From Cystobacter ferrugineus (GTDB lineage: Bacteria > Myxococcota > Myxococcia > Myxococcales > Myxococcaceae): 64,000 nucleotides of DNA. Positions 57,189 through 64,000 of the stretch are shown here, one piece after another; the stretch's first letter is position 1; each line of letters starts with the position of its first letter. The position numbers and the translations under genes are program-made. The DNA lies in NCBI RefSeq assembly GCF_001887355.1, contig NZ_MPIN01000014.1, forward strand, positions 231,684 to 295,683, written 5' to 3'. The notes beneath the pieces were generated by a model. It was not told the origin of the DNA. It worked only from the letters and a program-made list of their open reading frames with translations, and made no database searches.

Positions 57189-58829
57189 TCAGTTGGCGGT
57201 GCAGGTCAGGGTTGGCGCGGCGTTGGAACCGGCATACGCCGCCTGGAATCCGAAGGTAGCGCTGCCGCCCGGCTGGATGACACCGTTGTAGTTCATGTTC
57301 CGCGCCGTAACGCTCGCGCCGGACTGGGTCGACGTGGCGTTCCACAGGTTGGTGATCTGCTGGTTGCCACCGAAGGTCCAGGAGACCGTCCAGCCCTTGG
57401 TCGCGGTGGTCCCGGTGTTCTTCACCGTCACGGTGGCGCCGAAGCCAGTGCCCCACTCGTTATCGAGCTGGTAGGTCGCCGTGCAGCCACCGGTTTCTCC
57501 CCCGGAGGACTGAGTCGTCGCGGAAACAGTGTTGGACGCCTCGCTCACGTTCCCAGCGGCATCACGCGCATACACCTTGTAGCTGTAAGCCGTGTTCGCC
57601 GACAGCCCCGTGTCCGTGTACGACAGCAGGCTGCTGGGGAGCGTCGCCACTCGGAAGGACCCGCGGTAGACGTCGTAACCGGTCACCGCCTCGTTGTCGG
57701 TCGAGGCGCTCCACGCGAGCGACACGCTGCTCGACGTCGTACCGCTCGCCACCAGATTGCCGGGCGCGGTCGGGCGCTGCGTGTCGCCACCACCTCCCCC
57801 GAAGACCGAGGCCTCGACGGACGTGGCCTCGAGGCCATTGGCGCTCGTGATGAGCCAGTTGCCCCAGTCCGTGCGGCTGGCCGGGTTGAAGTTGGTGACC
57901 ATGTCGAGGTACTCGACGCCACCTCCGTTGCCGCTCCACGACCAGCCCATGTAGCCCAGACCCAGCAACGTGGTGTACTCCGTGAGCGTGAACTCATCCG
58001 GATCTCCGTCGGAGTGATACCACCCGAACTCACCGACGAGGATGGGCAAGCTACGGCTGGTGAACGAGTCGAGGTAGGCCTTGACCTTCTCCGGGGTGTT
58101 GTAGACGCCGTACATGTGGACGCTGAAGATGGAGTTGCGCAGCGGGTCGGCCGCCCAGATCACCTCGGCGTTGTCCCGCATGGTGTTGGACCAGTCCTGC
58201 CCCCAGTTCGGCGCGTCAATCATCAAGGTGTGCGTCAGCCCGGCACTCCGCAGGCGTTGGATGGCATCGGTGGTCGCCGAAACCCACGCCGTGTAATTGG
58301 TGTTGCCATACGGCTCATTGCCGATGTTGATGATGACGTAGGCCTCCTGGCCAACGAGCGCACTGCGAATGCTCAGCCAGTAGTCGACGGCCTGGGAGAG
58401 GCTGTAGGCACCACTCTGCTCCCCATAACCCGTCGTATCGTGGTTCTCGAGCACGCAGATGAGCCGGTTCTGCTTGCACAGCGAGATGACGTTCGCCACG
58501 TCGCTGGCCGTGTTGACCGGCCACCGGCCACCGCTCAGCACGACGCGGACGCTGTTGGCCCCCACCACCTTGATGTCGGCGAACGCGCTGGTCCTCTGCG
58601 TGTACCACGCATGTGGGTGGCTGATACCGCGGATGATGAAGTCGTTGCCGTTCGCGTCGAGGAGCCGGCCGTTGACGATGTGGAAGCCGCCTTCAGCGGC
58701 ATGGGCGGCACCGATGGGCGCAAGGATGGAGAGCACGGCGGTCAGCACCGCGGTCGTCGCGGTGGTGAGGAGCCTTCGCCACCAGAACCAGGCACTACGA
58801 GCATCAGCGTGGTGAATCTGTCGGGACAT
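57189..58829 (-). CDS. Secreted GH5 beta-mannanase with Fn3 and CBM2 domains
   Basis: 546 residues from ATG 58829 (CAGGAGA seven bases upstream). Signal peptide cleaved near AHA-AEGG (44). Residues 45-345 are a GH5 (subfamily 8-like) catalytic domain closely like Streptomyces mannan endo-1,4-beta-mannosidase (FIIRGISHPHAWYTQRTSAFADIK, ANSVRVVLSGGRWPVN, SLCKQNRLICVLENHDTTG). The acid/base is E172 in NIGNEPYGN, the nucleophile E267 in LVGEFGW. A fibronectin type III domain (about 352-440) and a family 2 carbohydrate-binding module (450-546) follow; both linkers are short. It degrades plant or fungal mannans. The actinobacterial similarity suggests horizontal acquisition, an inference. Confidence 0.88.
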   Translation of the reverse strand: MSRQIHHADARSAWFWWRRLLTTATTAVLTAVLSILAPIGAAHAAEGGFHIVNGRLLDANGNDFIIRGISHPHAWYTQRTSAFADIKVVGANSVRVVLSGGRWPVNTASDVANVISLCKQNRLICVLENHDTTGYGEQSGAYSLSQAVDYWLSIRSALVGQEAYVIINIGNEPYGNTNYTAWVSATTDAIQRLRSAGLTHTLMIDAPNWGQDWSNTMRDNAEVIWAADPLRNSIFSVHMYGVYNTPEKVKAYLDSFTSRSLPILVGEFGWYHSDGDPDEFTLTEYTTLLGLGYMGWSWSGNGGGVEYLDMVTNFNPASRTDWGNWLITSANGLEATSVEASVFGGGGGDTQRPTAPGNLVASGTTSSSVSLAWSASTDNEAVTGYDVYRGSFRVATLPSSLLSYTDTGLSANTAYSYKVYARDAAGNVSEASNTVSATTQSSGGETGGCTATYQLDNEWGTGFGATVTVKNTGTTATKGWTVSWTFGGNQQITNLWNATSTQSGASVTARNMNYNGVIQPGGSATFGFQAAYAGSNAAPTLTCTAN

Positions 58830-59564
58830 CAGGTGTCTCCTGAAGTGAGTGATTGAGACGTGCTCCACAACCGCGGCCATCAGTCCGTGGCCGTGCCAAA
58901 CCCAAACGACACCCAGTGGCGGGCCTGGACCCGCAATGGGCCTGCAATTCTTGACAGCAGTTCTCCCGCTCCCCGGGAGAGGTTCTCGACTACCCCTCTT
59001 TGTCCCGAGTGATGCCTGCTCCGAGGCCACGAGAGGGAGGAGCGAATCGTAACGTTGTCATTTTTGATTGAAGGAAAACTACAGTCTCATGCCAATGGGA
59101 CGGCTCCTCCTGAGCTTCTGCACGAATACAAGAGGGGAAGAACGAATCGTAACGTTGTCATTTCTGGCCGGAGGAAAACTACAGTCCCGTGGCAATGAGG
59201 CGCATCCTCGCAGGGGGTCCTGGGATTTGGGGGCGCTACCGCCGAGTCGCCCCACCCAATGCAAAGCGACAATGACAGTATCTCAAATCAGATTGTGAAG
59301 GAATTCAAGCGAAACCGTCTCTCTCGGATCATATTAAGTACAGGACAGTTCTTCACAAGCAGGAGAGCGATTCATCCGGGCGGCGATGCCGGACATTGTG
59401 AGGCTGGGCGGGTGTGACGCTCAATGTCATGAGGGAGGGGCGATCCGTCAGCGCGCGACGTCGACGCGGTGGACGCAGTGCGGCATCGCGATTCGGCGGA
59501 GCCGCTCCAGCGTCGTTCGCCCTTGATGACGCGGAAGAGCAGTCGTGGTGCGTTCCGCGGCGCT
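58830..59564. other. Long intergenic region upstream of the mannanase
   Basis: 735 bp without a supported gene; the open frames here have no ribosome binding site or family. The stretch is AT-richer than the genome average, especially 59030-59100 and 59280-59360. It contains the paired direct repeats described separately and an inverted TTGTGAAG / CTTCACAA pair (about 59294 and 59350). No response-regulator gene is found next to the sensor kinase. Confidence 0.7.
59031..59210. repeat. Two ~80-bp direct repeats exactly 100 bp apart
   Basis: Copies at 59031-59110 and 59131-59210 align column by column with a 100-bp offset. Identical blocks are CGAATCGTAACGTTGTCATT at 59043 and 59143 and AGGAAAACTACAGTC at 59072 and 59172. 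Each holds TTGTCA then TACAGT 19 nt later, weakly promoter-like. Confidence 0.75.
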
Positions 59565-62500
59565 TCATCGCGCGGGAGGCGGGCGGTCGAAACGCCACCA
59601 CCACGGCTTGCGCCTTGCCTCCGCCCCATAGGCGATCACCGCCGGCAGGCGTAGCTGCACCTCGGTGCCCGCGCCCGCGCGGCTCCACAGCTCCAGCTTC
59701 CCACCCAGGCGCTGCGCGCGCTCGTGCATGCCCACGAGGCCCCAGTGGCCGGGCCGCGAGCCCTGCGCCAACACCTCCTCGGCGATGCCCGAGCCATCGT
59801 CGCGCACACGCAGCAGGAAGGCACCCGTCTCGTAGACGAACTCCACCTCGACGGCCTGGGCCCGCGCATGCGCGAAGGCATTGAGAAGCGCCTCGCGGCC
59901 GATGCGGTAGGCCTCGTCGCGCACGGCGTCCGGCATGTCGCGCGGCGTGCCTTTGACGAGCACACCGAAGCGCGTGGAGCGCTCGCGCGCGAGTTCCTCG
60001 CCAAGCTGAACGAAGGCCCGCGGCAGATCCTGGTCGGCGATGTATTCGGCGCGCAGGTCGCGCACGCGGTCGCGCGCTTCCTCCATCACCTGGTCGGCGC
60101 GGTCCAGCACCGCCTCGATCCTGCCGCGCGTGGGGTTCGCCTCGGGCAGCTCGGCGGCCAGCCCCTGGATGCTGAGGATGAGACCCTGCGTGCCTTGCAG
60201 CAGCGTGTCGTGCAGCTCGCGCGCGATGCGCTCGCGCTCCTGCGAGCGCGCCTCCAGCCGCGCGCGTAGCTGCGCGGCCACCTGGCGCAGCCGGAGCTGG
60301 TAGACGCCCCACAGCAGCGCCGCGGCGGCCAGCGTGCACAGCGCGTAGAACCACGCGGTCTGGTGGAAGGCGGGCTGCACCGTGAAGGTGAAAACGGCGC
60401 CGGTGTCGTTCCACACGCCGTCGTTGTTGGCGGCCGTCACGCTGAAGCGGTACGAGCCCGGCCCCACGTTGGTGTAGAACGCACGCCGCCGGTTGCCAGC
60501 CTCCTGCCAGCCCTCGTCCACGCCCTCGAGCTGGTAGCGAAAGCGCACGCGCTCGGGCATGGAGAGGCTGAACGCGGTGTAGTCGATCTCGAAGGCGGTG
60601 GTGCGTGCCGACAGCCGCAGACCCTCGCTGGCCGCGTAGACCTTGCCCGCTGCCGTCACCGCGCCGATGAGCACGCTGGGCGCGAGCGGATTGCGCACGA
60701 TGCGCCGCGGGTCGATGCGAAAGACATTGGTGGTGGTGGGCAGCCATAGCTGGCCGTCCTCGCCCAACAGCAGGGTGGGGATGGGGCCGAGCGGCTCGGG
60801 CGAGCCCTCCAGTCCATCGTCCGCCGTGAAGCGCTCCACCTGCACGGCATGCTCGGGGTCGCGCGCGAAGGCCTCCACCTCCTCACGCGGCACGCGCACC
60901 GCTCCGCCCGCGCCGTGGAGCCACAGCTCGCCCTCGGCCGTCTGCGCGATGCCGGACACGCCGCGCAAGGCCGGGCCGCTCGCGGGCATCAGGGAGTGGA
61001 AGCGGCCTTGCGCGTAGAGGGCCACGCCCGCGTTGCCCCCCACCCACAGCCGCTCGCCCCAGGGCTGCAGCGCGGCGACGTGGCCGACCTGCAGTCCCTC
61101 GGACGGACCCAGCATCCGCGCGCGGCCGTGCTCCACGAGGGCGAGCCGGTTGTCGAAATAGCCGAGCCAGACGCGCCCGGACGGATCCGCCTCGATGCTC
61201 ACCACCGTGTCATTGGGCAGCTCGGCCACGCCGCCCTTGGCGCTCCATTGGCCGTCCTTCCAGCGATGCACGCCCAGGCCGCGGAAGGACATCCACAGGC
61301 CGCCCTCGCTGTCCTCGGCGATGGCCTGCACGGCGCTGCCGCGCGTGCTGATGTCCACGGGCGGCTCGATGCGCTCCAGACGCCCCTTCGGCTGGCCACC
61401 CACCAGGCGCCACAACTCGCCGACCTTGCCGATCCACAGGTCGCCCGCGCGGTCGCGGTGCAGCACGATGATCGGCCGGTGCCGCGCGGGGCCGTCCAGC
61501 GGCCCCTGCACCTGCCCCGAGGCGTCGCGCAGAAAGAGGCCGTGGCGGCTCGCGCCGATCCACAGCCCGCCGTCGGCGGCGGGGGCGAGCGCGACGTTGG
61601 ACCACTGCGGGCCTTCGGGCAGCGCGGGCACGACCTTGTTCCTGCGGAAGCGGTCCACTCCGGCGTTGGTGAGCACCCAGACGTTGCCTTCGCGGTCTTC
61701 GAACAGAGTGTTCACGATGCTCCCGCTCAGGCGCACGGCGGCGCCGGTACGCTGCACGTCCGCGAACGGCTCGGGCCCTGGCGCCCCGGCCAGCGCGCTC
61801 GCCGACGGCAGCCGCGCCAGGCCTTCATCCAGCGCGAGCCACACGCCGCCTTGGCGGTCGAACAGGCACACCCCCTGCATCTCGGCGCTCGCGCTGCCGA
61901 AGTTCTTGCCGTTGAACCATCGCTGGCGGTCGGCCAACGGCAGGAGGCCCCCGGTCGGGATGGCGAACCAGGGCTCACCCGCGCCATCCACGCAGACGTT
62001 GATACCGCCGAGCAGGTTGCGCTCGCCGCCGGCGGCGTCGCGCGGCATCGACACCGGCGCGAAATGCGCCGCGCCGCGTGGCCGCGCGAAAATCTGGAAC
62101 GAGGTGGCCGCCCACAGCGTGCCGCGCGGGTCCACCGTCACGGTCTGCACGTTGCTGTTCCGTTTCAGCCCGCCTTCCTCGACGAGCTGCCATCGCTGGC
62201 CATCGAAGCGGTACAGGCCGCTCGAGGTGGAGGCCCACACGTTGCCATCCAGATCCTGCGCGAAGTCGGTCACGGTGCTCGGGTAGAGGCCGTCCTTCTG
62301 GCCGTAGCGCGTGAGCACGCCCTCGCGCAGCACGTAGATGCCGCCCAGTTGCAGGCCGATCCACAGTTCGCCCGAGCGGCCGACATAGAGGCGCAACACT
62401 TCGTCGGCGAGCGGGCGGCCCGTATCGGGCGCGGTGTAGAGCTCGAAGCGCACGCCGTCGAAGCGGAACAGGCCGAGCGACGAGCCGATCCACAACGAGC

Positions 62501-62690
62501 CGTCCGGCGTCTGCGCGAGGCCCAAGGCATCGCCCGGTGCTCCGTCGCGCTCGGACCACGCCGTGTGATGCATGTGCTCCAGGGATTGGGCTTCGGGCGG
62601 CGGCGCCTCGGCGGCGAGGACCGATGCGCGGGGCAACAGGCACGCCGTCATCAGGGCAACGCGCAGCAGGAACGTAGCAGCTCGACTCAT
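59565..62690 (-). CDS. Sensor histidine kinase with periplasmic beta-propeller (Reg_prop/Y_Y_Y)
   Basis: 1041 residues from ATG 62690; upstream extension is spurious. Signal peptide (LLRVALMTACLLPRASVLAAE). Residues ~45-650 are two seven-bladed propellers of Reg_prop repeats (DGSLWIGSSLGLFRFDG, RGTLWAATSFQIF, GDLWIGKVGELWRL). A Y_Y_Y domain follows (~690-770), then a membrane helix (780-801) and a HisKA_3-type kinase: phospho-acceptor H827 in ERIARELHDTLLQ, N937 in the N-box and DDGSG in the G1 box (~964-968). It lacks a receiver or HTH, so it is an ordinary split sensor of the AraC/LuxR-hybrid type family, often linked to polysaccharide use. No response regulator is adjacent. Confidence 0.88.
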   Translation of the reverse strand: MSRAATFLLRVALMTACLLPRASVLAAEAPPPEAQSLEHMHHTAWSERDGAPGDALGLAQTPDGSLWIGSSLGLFRFDGVRFELYTAPDTGRPLADEVLRLYVGRSGELWIGLQLGGIYVLREGVLTRYGQKDGLYPSTVTDFAQDLDGNVWASTSSGLYRFDGQRWQLVEEGGLKRNSNVQTVTVDPRGTLWAATSFQIFARPRGAAHFAPVSMPRDAAGGERNLLGGINVCVDGAGEPWFAIPTGGLLPLADRQRWFNGKNFGSASAEMQGVCLFDRQGGVWLALDEGLARLPSASALAGAPGPEPFADVQRTGAAVRLSGSIVNTLFEDREGNVWVLTNAGVDRFRRNKVVPALPEGPQWSNVALAPAADGGLWIGASRHGLFLRDASGQVQGPLDGPARHRPIIVLHRDRAGDLWIGKVGELWRLVGGQPKGRLERIEPPVDISTRGSAVQAIAEDSEGGLWMSFRGLGVHRWKDGQWSAKGGVAELPNDTVVSIEADPSGRVWLGYFDNRLALVEHGRARMLGPSEGLQVGHVAALQPWGERLWVGGNAGVALYAQGRFHSLMPASGPALRGVSGIAQTAEGELWLHGAGGAVRVPREEVEAFARDPEHAVQVERFTADDGLEGSPEPLGPIPTLLLGEDGQLWLPTTTNVFRIDPRRIVRNPLAPSVLIGAVTAAGKVYAASEGLRLSARTTAFEIDYTAFSLSMPERVRFRYQLEGVDEGWQEAGNRRRAFYTNVGPGSYRFSVTAANNDGVWNDTGAVFTFTVQPAFHQTAWFYALCTLAAAALLWGVYQLRLRQVAAQLRARLEARSQERERIARELHDTLLQGTQGLILSIQGLAAELPEANPTRGRIEAVLDRADQVMEEARDRVRDLRAEYIADQDLPRAFVQLGEELARERSTRFGVLVKGTPRDMPDAVRDEAYRIGREALLNAFAHARAQAVEVEFVYETGAFLLRVRDDGSGIAEEVLAQGSRPGHWGLVGMHERAQRLGGKLELWSRAGAGTEVQLRLPAVIAYGAEARRKPWWWRFDRPPPAR

Positions 62691-62934
62691 CGGGGACTGG
62701 TTCGGGTTCGGAGGTGAACGGACGAAGCGTCCGACTGTATGCGCCCCAGAAGCAGCGCCGCCAGCGACAGCCACGCGCCTTCGCGCGCCCTCCCCTCTTC
62801 GACTCTGCCCGCCATGTCTACGGGTACCACGAGCCCACTCACCGAGTGAATGCCGGGGCGGGCATGGACGCGCTGGCTCCGCGAAGGGAGCACGCCCGTG
62901 ACATGGTGGCGCTCATGAGCATCGCGGGCGGGTC

Positions 62935-63786
62935 TCAGTACTGAGGCCAGCCCGAGGAGTCCCAGCGCAGATCATTGATGAGCAGCTTGGGCGCGCCGTT
63001 GTCGGTGGCGTCGTAGGCATGCCGGGCGATGACGTTGTTGTTGTAGATGTCCTGTCCGCCCGGCCCCTTCCAGACCGTGTTGCCGGCATCGAGCACCGTT
63101 CCGCCCCCATTCATCATGTTCACTCCATTCTTGTCCAGGTAGGGACCGGTGATGCTGGTGGAGCGCCCGTAGACGATCTTGTACGTGCTGTCGACCCCCT
63201 TGCAGCAGACGTCGATGGAGGCGAACAGATAGTAGTAGCCATTGCGGTAGGTGATGCTCGGGCCTTCGATTCCATTGGCGCGGGAGGCAATGGAGTAGAG
63301 GGAGCCGGTGGGCTTCATGGTGTTCTTGTCGAGCCGGGTCAATTTGATGCCGCTCCAGAAGGAGCCGAAGGCGAGCCAGGGATTGCCCGATGCGTCAATC
63401 ACCAGATTGGGATCGATGGCATTGTAGTTGTTGGCGCTGGTGGTCCGGATGACCAGCCCATCGTCCCGCCAGCTCCCCGCCCCCACGCTGGTGGCGGAAA
63501 CGAGGCCAATGGCCGAGGTGTTGGAGCCAAAGCTGGAGATGGAATAGTACAACCACACCCGCCCATTGTAGAGCTGCACGTCGGGTGCCCAGACGTCATT
63601 GCGCGTCTGGTTGGGGACATAGCTGCTCCACCAGGAGAGCGGATTCAGGAAGATTTGCGGAACCGTGTACCACTGGGTTCCGTTGTCCGAGCGCCTGACC
63701 TGGATGCCTTGTCCCGTATGGAACTCGTACCAGGTGCTGCCCTCCTTGATCAGCGAGGGATCGTGCGAGATGCGCTCCCCTGTCAT
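62935..63786 (-). CDS. GH43 endo-arabinanase missing its signal peptide
   Basis: 283 residues counted from the ATG at 63786. The five-bladed propeller of GH43 (subfamily 5-like arabinan endo-1,5-alpha-L-arabinosidase) is complete: base D9 in SHDPSLIK, D125 in NAIDPNLVID and acid E174 in GIEGPSITY. Usual enzymes begin with a secretion signal; here the frame continues upstream into sequence that belongs to an insertion element, and only the ATG inside the mature protein remains. It is therefore probably a 5'-truncated, non-secreted or non-expressed gene. Expected original activity: hydrolysis of arabinan from plant pectin. Confidence 0.8.
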   Translation of the reverse strand: MTGERISHDPSLIKEGSTWYEFHTGQGIQVRRSDNGTQWYTVPQIFLNPLSWWSSYVPNQTRNDVWAPDVQLYNGRVWLYYSISSFGSNTSAIGLVSATSVGAGSWRDDGLVIRTTSANNYNAIDPNLVIDASGNPWLAFGSFWSGIKLTRLDKNTMKPTGSLYSIASRANGIEGPSITYRNGYYYLFASIDVCCKGVDSTYKIVYGRSTSITGPYLDKNGVNMMNGGGTVLDAGNTVWKGPGGQDIYNNNVIARHAYDATDNGAPKLLINDLRWDSSGWPQY

Positions 63787-64000
63787 AACGGAAGTCAGTT
63801 GAATGTTCCTATATCTTATACCCACAATGCCGGAACCAGCCGTCGATGTCCTCGCACGTGATGAGGTCCATGGCCCTGGCAATGGCGTCGTCGAGCGCCT
63901 GTAGAGTGCGCGCCTCCATGCTCTTGAGCAGTTCCTTGAGCTTGTTCCAGAGCAATTCAATGGGATTGAGGTCCGGCGAGTAAGGGGGAAGGAAGAGAAC
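63787..64000. mobile_element. IS630-family element, partial
   Basis: The right-hand end of the window is part of an insertion sequence, identified by its transposase C-terminus. One end of the element must fall between 63787 and 63809, just outside the arabinanase's retained coding region. Terminal repeats could not be defined because the other end is outside the window. Confidence 0.6.
63809..64000 (-). CDS. IS630-type transposase, C-terminal part
   Basis: The minus strand from the right edge down to a stop at 63809-63811 encodes FLPPYSPDLNPIELLWNKLKELLKSMEARTLQALDDAIARAM and so on to HCGYKI. LPPYSPDLNPIE is the DDE-region signature of IS630/Tc1-mariner transposases (the final catalytic E is in PIE). 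The start lies beyond 64000. The reading frame differs from that of the adjacent arabinanase frame. Confidence 0.85.
   Translation of the reverse strand, partial: VLFLPPYSPDLNPIELLWNKLKELLKSMEARTLQALDDAIARAMDLITCEDIDGWFRHCGYKI

Noticed and set aside
59031..59210. Paired repeats considered as tandem c-di-GMP riboswitches
   Set aside because: The GEMM-type conserved core could not be found in either copy, so the idea has no support.
59353..60747. A 464-codon minus-strand frame downstream of the histidine kinase
   Set aside because: It overlaps the kinase domain in another frame and has no response-regulator features.
1..64000. tRNA, rRNA and CRISPR loci
   Set aside because: No tRNA-like cloverleaf, rRNA segment or spacer array was recognised by reading; a covariance search was not possible.

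Overview
The window is a single high-GC stretch with coding bias typical of the Myxococcota. A predatory or saprophytic myxobacterium, probably of the Cystobacterineae (Archangium/Cystobacter/Melittangium-like), is the best guess. The reasons are the many secreted lipoproteins with Cys-rich disease-like repeats, a fibro-slime domain, a HEIGH (M57) metalloprotease, a PEGA-tailed Ser/Thr kinase, an RpoH-type alternative sigma factor and long orphan surface proteins. No rRNA, tRNA or CRISPR array was seen. Genus-level placement is inference.

Layout. 1-8415 (all minus): the end of an outer-membrane porin-like gene, a compact 2-oxoadipate dioxygenase-type protein (DUF1338), a TlpA/ResA-like thioredoxin lipoprotein, an AtuA-family protein, and a VWA plus GATase-like membrane protein with a Tat-exported DUF4159 protein. 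8471-12038 (plus): two membrane proteins separated by one stop codon, a membrane-anchored jelly-roll-like protein and a stand-alone ketosynthase-like enzyme. 12054-18470: a small exported protein, an MBL-fold hydrolase, a nucleotidyltransferase, a zinc protease with ricin-type lectin tail, and a YkgJ-type Cys-cluster protein. 18561-22508 (minus): an operon of Ser/Thr kinase, membrane/TPR-like protein and kelch lipoprotein. 22737-26297: an RpoH-type sigma factor diverging from a DEAD-box RNA helicase that carries three tandem C-terminal RNA-binding-like repeats. 26307-31497: an XRE regulator, glutamate dehydrogenase, threonine ammonia-lyase, a polytopic membrane protein and a ChaC-like gamma-glutamylcyclotransferase. 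31817-39052: secreted Cys-rich proteins (M19-dipeptidase-like, fibro-slime/DUF4215) and an M13 endopeptidase. 39089-44951: a GST-like protein, MarR plus ClC channel, a very basic protein, and a TetR regulator divergent from a ketopantoate-reductase-like enzyme with a striking operator region. 44989-48147: two translationally coupled secreted proteases and a lipoprotein. 48376-54457: a di-heme cytochrome and a complete branched-chain amino acid ABC transporter operon (substrate-binding, two permeases, two ATPases). 54632-64000: a Uma2 nuclease-like protein, a CotH-kinase/C-type-lectin fusion, a GH5 mannanase, a large propeller sensor histidine kinase, and a GH43 arabinanase that has lost its signal peptide next to an IS630-type transposase.

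Main themes. Many products are exported hydrolases or surface binders (M12/M6-like, M57, trypsin-like, M13, M19-like, GH5, GH43, ricin and C-type lectins), which fits a degrader of other cells and polymers. Amino acid catabolism (Glu and Thr deamination) and branched-chain amino acid uptake would use the released amino acids. The best candidates for something undescribed are: 11-bp helically phased repeats upstream of the M19-like gene; the kinase/TPR/kelch operon; two direct repeats exactly 100 bp apart upstream of the mannanase; the coupled M57/trypsin-like pair; the CotH-lectin fusion; and the sigma factor/triple-RBD helicase divergent pair.
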